This document shows positions 36,248-48,200 of a DNA stretch of 64,000 nt, piece after piece. Location: the NCBI GenBank assembly GCA_900660155.1, contig CABFPE010000524.1, positions 366,745 through 430,744 of the forward strand, given 5' to 3'. The DNA comes from Hofstenia miamia. Taxonomy: Eukaryota; Xenacoelomorpha; Acoela; Hofsteniidae. Position 1 is the stretch's first letter. Every line of letters starts with the position of its first letter. The notes beneath the pieces are model-generated. The model had not been told where the DNA came from and ran no database searches. It saw only the letters and a program-made list of their open reading frames with translations. The position numbers were made by a program, and so were the translations under genes.

Positions 36248-39200
36248 AGCTCAGAAAAAGTGCGTTTGTAAAAATGTTATTCATATTTTGTACGAAATAG
36301 TTGTTTTCGAAGAAATTATGCACAAATAAAGCATATAAACTATTAATAAGAGTACCTTATTAGTCTTAACATTGCATGTATAGAATTTTTACGTGCAGTT
36401 TCAAATTTAGATGTGCAATTTTGAATAAACAAAAATTATTTGAAATTCATGACTCTCAAAATCAAAGAAGAAAACAATAAAATATCAGAGATTTGACAAA
36501 CGTTTCTTAGGAATCTTGTACATGTACGCCCAAACATGTGGCACCGCTTGATAAAATCTACACTAGTATGTTAAGATCTACTCCTATCAAAGTCCATTGT
36601 AATATGCCTAAAAGTCTAAGTGCATCACCACAGTACTATAAATATACTACGTTTTAAGAGACAAACAAACACACAGTTTCTGAACCTTATATATATATAT
36701 ATATAAGTGAATATTGTAGTTAAAATTGTGAAAATTGAAAATTTTCTTACATATTTATCAATAAATATGTGGCGCCTAACTAGGATTAGTTTACGAATGC
36801 AAACATGCTAGGGCTCGGCGGAATACCGAAAAAGCCGACACCGCGATATTCAGTTAAAACCGAAACCGAATCGGAGGAAGAAAATGAAAACCGAGTGTTA
36901 GGTTCTTAGCAAGAGCAGTCACCTAGAATGATATTTCCAATGAATGATGCAGCATTCTTGAGGCAAAGGCCAAATGTTTTCCAAGTTGAAGTGTTACTGA
37001 GTTTTACTTGATTAACAACTTAATGTAGTGTTACGAAAATATACTTTAGAAAAGTATGCTTCGCTCGTATTACGTTTTCTAATGCCAATAGTAGCTAGCT
37101 AACAAAATCAAGACCGAAATAGCGATTTTGTATGTAAAAGTAAAACACTACATGACAAAAAATAAATCAGAAATTCAAATAAAAGAATTAAAAACCCTAA
37201 ATCTAAATATGAACTGTAATGAAGATTACATAATGAAACTCCTAAAGAATACTATATATTATGTATTGAAAACCAAATTTTCTAGAGAATTGCATTATTA
37301 ATAATAGAATTAATGGGATCATATTAATTCTGTTAAGATCGTACTTGATACCGATTTCTTTAAGATCTGCATCATTGAGAGTAAGAAAAGTTTCTAAGTC
37401 AACATCCTGTTCTTCAAAGATGGAGAGATATTTTACGCATTGAATAGACTCCAGCACCGCTTCCAATGAATGAACGCCCACATTTCTAAATGGAGTTGCA
37501 TTTTACAAATAATCTCATTTCAGCTTCTCAACCGTGAACCGACGCTTGTTCACATATAATTGGATAATTCTGTAAGAAAATGAAGTAATTATAAAAAACA
37601 GATAAATTTTTTCATATCCTAATTACATATCAACTTATTAACTTTGCCATGGAAAACTTTACCTTTATAAATTGGACATTGAAATACTTAAGGAAAGTTT
37701 TAATATTTGAATTTTTTAAATACCTCATTCCGTAGCAGTTGCGTTACCCACTTGCATAAACGAAGTAAAGCACAGCCTTAAATACGTCATTTAACAACTT
37801 AATGTTTTATGTGTTAATCATTAATAGGAAAGCCAAAAGTTTTTAAAATTAATATTTAATCACAAACTTTAATTGTACCCAAAGTTGCAAAAATTCAATT
37901 TAAATTACTTAGAGTGAAGCTTAATTAAAAAGTTATGTTAACAAAATGTCAATATTTCTATTTAAAGTAAATATAGTTAATAATCTGTTTTAAGTTAAAT
38001 TTTACTAATTAACTCTTTAAAACTTTAGCTAAATTTCCAATTAAGGATTGTGTAGGTGAATATTGTAAATAAATATTAAGTATGCTAATTCATGTTTAAA
38101 AATAACGGGAGAGTGAGTAGCATGACATTCACACTTATTCTGACAGTAATTTAGAATTACTATGCATGCCATTGAATTGAATGTTTACTCTGCAACTTAC
38201 ATGAAACTACAAGCCAGCATCAGCGGCTGCCAAACGAAGTTTCTCTGCGTTAAAAACTTGTATCTTCACAAATAAACTTTTTGACTGAGAATGAGAATAT
38301 TTGTATAGGTTTTCATTAAATTTTTCAAATATAAATTTGAAATTTGTAGTTTTTCAAAATTATGTTTATTAGGTTAACAAATGTTAATATTAAGCACATG
38401 TTAGGTTAATTTGACATCTTCTTTAGGTTAATATTTTGGCTGCCCTAACGTTTAGTCTATGAATGCATGTGTTTTAAACAAAGATGTTTGGATGGAATAT
38501 TTTTAATAAATACTGTTTCCAATGCCAATAGCATAGAATAAGATCCTTCTGATGACACGATAATTTAATATGAGAGAAAAGGGGTATCTGTAATTCACAT
38601 CAGCTTAATAGGAGAATAAATTGAACATATGTACATATATGTAACAAACATTAGAAAATTGTAATAACTTTGTCATTGCTATGTTATCAACCTTAACTAG
38701 ACAAGCTCCATTGGATAATTGAGTCAAAATCATTGTGGTATTTTCGTAAGCGCAGCACATGCTTAAATTTCCTTTGAATACGTATATGCAAAAAGTGCTC
38801 CATGTCTAAGCAATTTCATTATTGTGGCTGTTGTCCATGAATTTGCTTTATAATTTTTATGTTTATAACACCATCAATTTTCGATTTGTCGATTACCTAG
38901 CACTCAGTGTTTTTCAGTTGATTAAATTTTACACTTAAATGTATATGTAATATTTGTCACTGTGGTCCAATATATTTATTCGGAATTCCAAAACATTTAC
39001 TTGAGATGCTATGACCCATTTAATCTCTTGTATATCAAAGCTGTATAACGTTGATGATGCAGTCCGCGCACATTGATCAGATGAAACCGGTTGGGAACGC
39101 TAATATTCAGCTAAGCTAGTTTCAGTTAATCAACATCTTTATGGTATTTCATTTCATAGAGGTATGTTAGAAGACTTCAAATTAATGTTCAAGATGGACT

Positions 39201-42200
39201 GAATTTTGCTGATTCAGATGAAACTGAATTTATTACCAGAACAGGCCAATTATGATAACATTCCAATTCCAATTGCAATCATCGAATCCGAAAAAATCAG
39301 TTTATTGGTTGATCACTTCAAAAAAATTATCGCAGATATTTCATGGAATCGAATCTCCCCATTGATGAGAAATTAATCCCTTATAAAGGATGCAAATTTA
39401 CCCTTTGACAATATATTCCTCATAATGAAAAGAATAGAACATACGTTACAAGCTCTTTTGATAAAGAAAACTCCTCAAAATATGAAATAAAAAATATGTG
39501 AATGTAATAATTACGTAGCAATTATACGAACAACCGTATAAAATGTGTACTTTATATATCAATGTTTGCCCAAATAAGGCTAAAATTGCATGTTGCAGAC
39601 TTAAGACAATTGCAATCATCGAATCCGAAAAAATCAGTTTATTGGTTGATCACTTCAAAAAAATTATCGCAGATATTTCATGGAATCGAATCTCCCCATT
39701 GATGAGAAATTAATCCCTTATAAAGGATGCAAATTTACCCTTTGACAATATATTCCTCATAATGAAAAGAATGGAACATACGTTACAAGCTCTTTTGATA
39801 AAGAAAACTCCTCAAAATATGAAATAAAAAATATGTGAATGTAATAATTACGTAGCAATTATACGAACAACCGTATAAAATGTGTACTTTATATATCAAT
39901 GTTTGCCCAAATAAGGCTAAAATTGCATGTTGCAGACTTAAGACAAATTCCCGAAGAACAGTTCTCTAAAAAGTTCTGAAAACTTAAAACTCATTTGGAT
40001 TCTGTTATTTCGAAGAGGAGTGAGTCTTATATAAATATACATTGTTGCTTAGTTTTATATTTCTGCTAAATTTCTATGAACTGATTTTTTCGATTTCGAG
40101 AAGTGCTAAGTACTAATAAAAAAATTTATAAATTTAGAATATGCCTAAAACAACTCCAATATTTAAGACGACTTGAAGTGCGTTGCAATATCGATTTATA
40201 GCCAAAATCGAATGGGACATATTTAAAAGAAAATTTAAATAATAACAAATGAAATCGTTTAAAAAATACGTTTTATACTTTACTGACAAATAATTTAAGA
40301 CTGTTATCAAGAGTGTGAAAGTAATTAGTGTTTGGCGGTCTAATATGTATCTGAAGAACTTCAATGACAGCAAGACTTGATAGGCCATTGAGAATGGCTG
40401 AGATGCAATCAACTTGCAACATAATCGCATTAAACGATTTTCAAAGTCGGTAAGTAAATGAGAAAATTAGCGTTCAAAAGAACTTCAATTTAAGTAGGTT
40501 ATTTGTAAAAACCAGGGCAAATAAAACGGAAATTGGAAATAAATGACAAATGCCTACCCAGGGCTGTCACGTTATTAACAAGCTATTATTAACATACCTA
40601 TAATTAACATGTTAACACTGTACTAACAGCATGTGTGATACACTAACAAAAATTTATATTTCAGATTGTGTCATACACCACGGTGGAAAAAAGAGATTAT
40701 TGTTGGTGGCGTTAAACGGGCCAAATGCAAGACCTGTGGTTTCGAGATTGTGAACAATGCGGAACGCATTAAAAAGCACGTACAGGGTTGCCGGAATGTG
40801 GACGATAATATCCAGAAGCAATCTACATCTTCAGCCACTACAAAAGCATCTGCTCCGCCGGCTCCAAAGAAGAGACAGAGAACTCTCAAGGTAATTCCAC
40901 ATAATCCGAGGCAGCATGAGAGCGATATTTCATTGCAACCAACAATCCGTTTAATAGCGCGTCAAACACATCTCACAAAGCTTGTTCAGTTTCTGCGTCC
41001 AGGAACAACTGTTCCAAATCGCCGAAGGATTGGTGGAGAGTTACTGGACGAAGTTTATGCAAATGAACAAACGAAAATGAAGCAAAAATTGCATGGCAAA
41101 AGTTCGTCCCTATAACGAATACCTTTTTGCTGATGGTTACAAAAGGTCGAGATTGAAGCTTGGTGGAGGAGTGGAGTGCGACACTGGCCAATGCTATCTC
41201 CCCAATGCAGGATTGGAGCGGTGTTTCTCAGCTCTCGGACTCACCTTTGGAAAATTCCAAAGTTTTTTTAGCGTTGAGAAGGCTGGAAAGCTGGATTTTC
41301 TCTTTAACAACTCAATGAGTGATTTTAACACTCAATTTTGTTTTTAACGGGTATTTTCATATAATTAACATGTTAAGAACGTTTAAGTTAACAATATGAC
41401 AGCCCTGGGCCTACTACTTATGTTAAAAAATATTAATAATTAAATAATTTAGGCATTCAACTCTGTGCATGTACCCTGTGTTATTATGAAGTATTTTTAT
41501 TGAGAAACAAAAACTTATAAACGTTTGAAACACATTTATAACATGCATTTTTCCAAAAATTAAGTTCAGTAAAAAAATTTAACGAACGCATAAGAAATGA
41601 ACGTTGGAGGCAAAAGCAAGCATGCCATTTTGGTGGAAGGAAATCATTCTAAATTTCCTGCATTTAAAAAATTAAAACAAGTGATTTAAATTAAAATAAC
41701 CATATATCATTGGACATGCACTACAAATAGAAGCAGATTTACTGATTGCTGTTGTTGGAATTGACTAACAGAGAACAGATTCGACTATAGTCATTCACAA
41801 AAAAACTAAGAAAGATGCTAAGAAAAGCCAAGAACAGGCAAAATAATTTATTCAATAGTAATTTTAATAAAAATTGTATGGAATAATATTAAATCACAAA
41901 CAATATTTTTTGCAAATGTTTGATTAGATTCCCATTTAGATGAAACACATTAAAAAGTCCTACGTGTTTGCAGGCGAAGGAAGGAATGCATCGATTAGAT
42001 TTGGCGACTGCTGGGCCAGACTGAGCTGCGTCAGTTGTTGCTGCAAATGGAGGATGCTTGCAGGATCCAACGAAGGCCTAAGTAAAAGTGAATATCTCAG
42101 AGAAGGGTAAAAACAATGTCAAGTCGGATGATACATGAGGGGAAATGAATGAAAAGCAATTTTTTCATTAAATATTTTTGGTTTGCTATTTGGTTTAGCA

Positions 42201-45200
42201 CTATATTTGAAGAGAAAAATAAAGCTGAATTAAACAAAATATCAAGCAAATTAAACAAAATTTCAAGCAAATTAAATGCACTGATGTCGGTAAAAGAAAA
42301 TTGAAGATGTACAATAGGCTACATAAATGTATATATCTAGTCAAAAAAATAAATAATCTTTACTTTTATAATAAAAAGATTAGCAAATTAAATTTTTTTA
42401 TGATGATAATTCCTGTACGATTATCACTCTCATTGCTAATATTTCTGAAGTAGGATATAGTATTTATTCAAAATCTCCATGAGCAGGAGCAATTGCAAAA
42501 AAAATACAATCTGGGAATATCTAAGTCGTGAACATTTGGTACAACCCATTAGTCTTAAATTCAAAAAAATTTTCAATATTTGTTTACAATCATGATTTCA
42601 AAGTCAACGAAATCTTAATTTCATAAATAATTCCATCTTACAAATATCTGTTCATACAACTTTTGTAAGTACATATTTAATATTTAAAAATTTATGTAAG
42701 TAATTTTTTAGATTCGCAAGTATTGTACAAATTTTTCAGAAACTTGACAAAAGGAAAAATAATCACTATTCCTTCTCAACGTTAACTTGGTTAGTTTGCT
42801 CGTTCGGCAACTTCTTACTTAGGTATAGGTGAATGGAATCAATTTTCGATTAAATCCGGAAAATTTTGTACAGTACTACATAAGCTTTAGCAATACTGAA
42901 ATGGGCGGAAAGTATGAATTATAGTCGTGTTCACTAGAGTGCCAATATGAGCTTAGCATGACGCCGAACCCGACGCGATCAGAATATTCACTAGCCGAAC
43001 CCAACCCGACCAGAAACCTAGATTTTGATTCGCAATAATCCCGTATTGGTACACTTTCTGATAGGATAAACATATCCATTAATTGGTATTACCTAACGTC
43101 TTAGATTTTTCTAAAATGGAGCGTATCTTTTTTTATCAATCAATCTAAGCTTTGTACCCGAACACGATCCGACTCAACACCTTGATATCCTAACCCGACC
43201 TGAAATCATACAATTTTAATATGAATGTTTGGAATGCTCAACTCACATGTAACGTAAGTCACTCGATTTTTCAAAAATATTTCTACCATTGTCGAAAGTG
43301 GAGAGAGCATGAATTCATATAGTTAATATTGTAAATTTGCTAATTATTGTGATACTGTTGATTAAATGATTTTGAATCCATTTATTCAATTTGCTAGCAT
43401 TTCGTTTAAGCAAATGCGTTTAATTTGCCTGCACTTTTCTAAAATTTGCTTGAATAAAGATACATATTGTTTCATCACATTTTCATAAAAAATTAAATTT
43501 CATTTGTGTACTAAATGACTCAATTTTTTTAAAAGGGTGTGATCACCGGGTTGCTACTAGCTAATCGATATTATGAACAGCACGATAAGTGACCTAAGTA
43601 AATAAACAGGAAGCTGGTTCGATCAAGGAACATAAATTGGAAGATTTCGAAATAAATCAAAAGTTAGAAAAACGTAAAATTCTAGAAAAATTTTTAATCA
43701 GTGTGTTAAGAATAATATATATATATAATCATTTTATAGCGTTTCCTTTTTATCATTTGTTTCTTGCAAATATCTCAAATTCGAATTAACCCTATCTCTG
43801 ATAAGAGCTCGGACTTTAGATCTGTTGTTTGCTTTGTTTCGGGTAGAATAGATTTGGAGTCTGTTAGCTTTTGTTTGGATCAGAACACTAACATTTTCAA
43901 CATTTTAGTAAGTAGCTATTGTAATAAATACAAACCATTTAAACTCGACTTGTTAATATAATTAAACTTTGACGTTAATAGTATTTGGTAAACAATAATA
44001 AAACTGGCGTGAACGCACTTTGAATGGGTACAAACCGGTATTTCAGACTAGATCCATTTTCGGGATAGGAATAGGGAGTATTGATATTTTGTTTCGAGTC
44101 TCAGCAAAAGAGACTTTCCAGTAAGTTACGCGTAGGCTATTGATTCTTCGAGTCGGTTCGGTTTAAAATTCGAGCGGATAGGAAATTGTGTTTCAAATGG
44201 AATTTTCGGTAAAAATCTTTAACATTACTCGGGATAAATATTGGCATTCTGATCCATCATTCGTGTCACCGATGAAGTCAGCGGATCAAAATACATATAT
44301 AATATGTTTGCCATTCAGATATTAACTCGCCAAAATATTGGTAAGTGTTCGAATTGTATTAAATGCAGTAAGCCTATAATTTGAAGAGCACACATGCCAT
44401 TTGGACAACAGCCAGGATAAAAATAGAATTCGGAATTTCAAGGAATACACTAACAATCAAAAGCAAACAAAATTCATTAGTGTATAGGTTATAGGTTTTG
44501 CGAGAAAAAAATGAAAACACAATCAAACTATACATACGTTAATCCCGCGATAGCCAAATTTTGAAGGGCCATCTGAGACCTAGCAGTAAAATATAAAAGT
44601 TATATAAACTTGGGTACCATTAAATATTACCATAAATGATACCAGTTCCTAAATATAAAAACACTTGATTTTAGTTTTGGTAGCTACATAATTCAATACA
44701 GTGAACTTTATAGCAGCACTAAGTTGCGTTACATCATAAAAATGTATTGTCAACTTTGAAATATCATTTCATTAGTTAGAAGACAATTTGAATTTCGTTA
44801 GACTTAAGAACAATTAATGCCTCTTAGATAAATAATAAATTTGATAAAATATAGTGAATTCTAACATTAGGGCGGTTGTGGAATTGATTGGCAAGTTGGT
44901 TGGTATTTGGTAGTTTGCTGGAAGATTGTTTCCACTGTTGCGGGTTGGCAAATTGCTGCCGCCTTTCTCTAATTCTAAACAAGACTAAAATAAATATCCA
45001 AATGCATGTGAGTCTGATGCTACAATATAGGAATCCAACATTCAAGGAAATGAAAACGATAAGAAGGAAGTTTATATAAAAACTAAACATTGAATTGCAA
45101 ACCTTAGATACTAGTTTTCAGTGTCATTCCTGAAACTAACCTGATTCTTCAATTAAATGATATAATTCACAAAATGTGGGTAAAAGGTGTCGTTCATGAC

Positions 45201-48200
45201 ATGATCAAAAATGGCAACGCCAAATTTGGTAGCCATACAAAACAACTATATTTAAAGGTTAGCCCATACATTATGTCTATGGCGGCTACTATGAAAAAAG
45301 TTTGGTAAATTCATGCCTAAATATATGCAAGATACATGCTTTTCAGTAGTAATTTAACAGCTATTAAAACTACGTAGCTAAAACAAAACCAAAATCCCAT
45401 ACAACAATAAAATAATTCAATCAGGCCAAAGACAACTGCTTAATTGCACTGATATCTTAACACATTACATTTGTATGCAAAAAATTTGTGAAGTATTCGA
45501 AAACAAAGCTTAAAATTAATGATGTACAGCTTTGGGTTTACTTTCAGAATACAACACGCGTTGTTTGGTGAAAGCATTAAAAATGGGAAACCACTTCATC
45601 TTACTGAACATAGACTGCTACACCATTTCCAAATGACATTTAGAAATAATCATTTAGAATTATTTAGAATTAAGTATTTATCACTTAGAAATCGTCAATA
45701 TTCCTTTAAGAAATCAAAACTCATATTTAGAAAATCAGCGTTTACATTTAGAAATTAATAACAATATTTCGAAATTGTCAAATAACTATCAGAAAGCGTC
45801 ATTCAGAAATAAAAACATTCAGACATCATTAATTTACATTCAGAAATTCTTAATTACTTTCAGAAATAGTCATATTCAGTTTATTTTTTCATTAGCAAGC
45901 CTCAAACTTAAACAATAAAACGTTTCGAAATAAACCGATAATTTATGAAATAAAATTTAATATTTTTATTAAATTTATTTCTGAGTTCAAAACATGGATC
46001 TCTAAACAATTTGTTAAGAAGTCAATAGATTTCAAAAAGAAATGAAATACATCTTTTCAATAATAGCCCCTAATATTTACATAAGCCAGGTCAATTTTGG
46101 AAATACTTTTCCAATATCAAGTATCTTGCTATTGGTATATTAACTAAATTACAACTCATGCGCATCGCTTAATATATTATTCCTGCAGTAAAGCTTAATT
46201 ATGAAAATAACTGTTTAAATAAGCCTATATTCTAGTTGGATATAAATGATTATTAAGAAGTAATTTTAGGTGAGCTTTAATAATGATTCTGCAATTTGGA
46301 GAGAAACGTCGTTTATAACCTTAATGCATGACCACATATTTTCAATTGTAGGTGTTAGAGTAATTTCATGTGTCACAAGCACTGAACCATAAGCTGCCAA
46401 TTTCAAAATTCAAGCGTGTGAACTAATGAATTAAGGAGCGCACCATGTATCTTGAAGAGAATGTTATAAAACAATCAATTTCTGTCAATTAAATAATTAA
46501 CTTCTAGTCATTTCTGAATGAAAATTATTTCTAAATGTTAATTGACTATTTCTGATTGCGGTTTTTGATTTCTAATTGCAAAATGATGATTTCTAAATGT
46601 CAGCTGTAAATACTATACTTTAAAAGTCTATGGTAGTGAAGCTGTTCAAGGTTTTCCAAAACCATTAAAATTATTTTACTGAATGTTGCTTCCATTTCAA
46701 AAGAATTTTTATAAAATACTATACTATATGCAGTTCATATGCCATTGCAGATAAATAAATATATTTGCATACGAGCTGATACATTTATGGATTATCATTA
46801 CTACTATATTTTAAAGTTTCCCATTGATAATGCCCACTGAATTCTTTTATATAATTCCATTGTGATTACCATACTATGGTACATAATGAAATAGTATCAT
46901 CTTATAATCGGCACATCCGCGGTATGCTGCCATAAGCATATTTGTAATGATATAAATAGAAATGATCGGTTGTATAAAGCTTGTAAAAGTAAGACAGTAA
47001 ATATATTATTAGATTCAATACGCAATGATATTATCATGTTGCAGTAATTTAATGAAAATGAATTTAGAAGTGAATCCAGTGGTTGTAATTGCGTCATTGT
47101 AAGTCACATTTGTGTTAAAATGTGATTCAATTTCATGCACCTCTAATACCGTAAAATGGTCTTTTTCCACAAATTAAGCAAATAAACGAACAGCAAGAAT
47201 AGAAATACACAATTTGAAAATGAAGTTTGCTGCAAAATAATCAGATTCGGCCGCTGACACTAGATTCGAACATTTATACTGTTGAATATAAAAGACGCTA
47301 TAGAGCATTACAGGTGTATTTTTAAATTAAGGTAATTATAAATTAATAATGATAAAGACTTACATGAAAACACCATCTTAAGCGCTCTGTTGGCAAAATC
47401 AATGTCTATATTTGCGCAGACAAAAATCAATAGTTCTTAAGATTATATGATTGCAAATCAACAATAGTGTTTTGCGGGAAGGGCTCTCAAATATGAGAGA
47501 GGTCTCAACTTGACCCTCTCGTTCAAATGAAACTTTATTTAGGCAATCATTAAAAAGAGAATTTCTGAATTTTCATTGTTATACTTGCACACATAAATTG
47601 TACTTTTAAGTACAACATTGATAATATTGAGATGTAATTAATGTGATACAACAAAATTATTAATTCTATCAATGATGCCATTACATTACATTACGCACAA
47701 CACGCAGCCGAAATTGAACGGTTTTATGGTCCTACTATTGCAGAAGAGACTAATATACTAAAGGGAATTAGTTTACAAAAGCTTATCTAGAAATATAAAT
47801 AAAAAAAACTTAATAAAAAAATATTTTGAATTTGATCTTAGAGATGACTTTTAATTGTTGATAAGAATCAAAGCTGGAATGGAATTTAAATACTGCGTTG
47901 CCTCAAACAATCTCCAAATCTTATAAGTAAAATTCAAGACAAAACATTCTTTAAAACTACGCCTAAAGCTTGGAGTTTTTTGCAATGTGAACATCAAAAG
48001 AAGATCACAAGCCAATGTGGGTCAAAGTGACTTAGAAGCCGCACGAAAACATAACATACATTTTCATTGATACATATAATAAAATCGGTGGGTGTTAAAA
48101 GTTATGAATCAGCATCGTAGAGTCTTGATCTCATGCTAAAATGTAGATTGTTCGTAAAAAACGTCATATTAATAAGTGTTGAAAGTATATTGATTTCAAA

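Larger units (their letters stand above)
39180..39947 (+). pseudogene. piggyBac-type transposase remnant with internal tandem duplication
   Basis: Plus-strand reading within both duplicate units gives DHFKKNYRRYFMESNLPIDE, then KLIPYKGCKFTL, an in-frame TGA, and QYIPHNEKNRTYV. The IDExxxPxKG(R)...QYxPxK layout is the conserved second-aspartate motif of piggyBac transposases. The conserved Arg of KGR is Cys here, and the frame has stops, so it is dead. The fragment covers only a small part of the catalytic domain, and no piggyBac termini (TTAA) were identified around it. Confidence 0.65.
40559..41407 (+). mobile_element. hAT transposon with internal deletion (849 bp)
   Basis: The ends CAGGGCTGTCACGTTATTAA (left) and ...AACAATATGACAGCCCTG (right) are inverted repeats. 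The flanks are 8-bp tGCCTACc (40551-40558) and gGCCTACt (41408-41415), sharing GCCTAC, as expected for a slightly decayed hAT target duplication. Inside are the N-terminal BED finger and C-terminal dimerisation parts of a hAT transposase, with the DDE core absent. It is therefore an internal deletion derivative, non-autonomous, inside an ANKS3 intron and in the opposite orientation to the gene. Confidence 0.88.
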
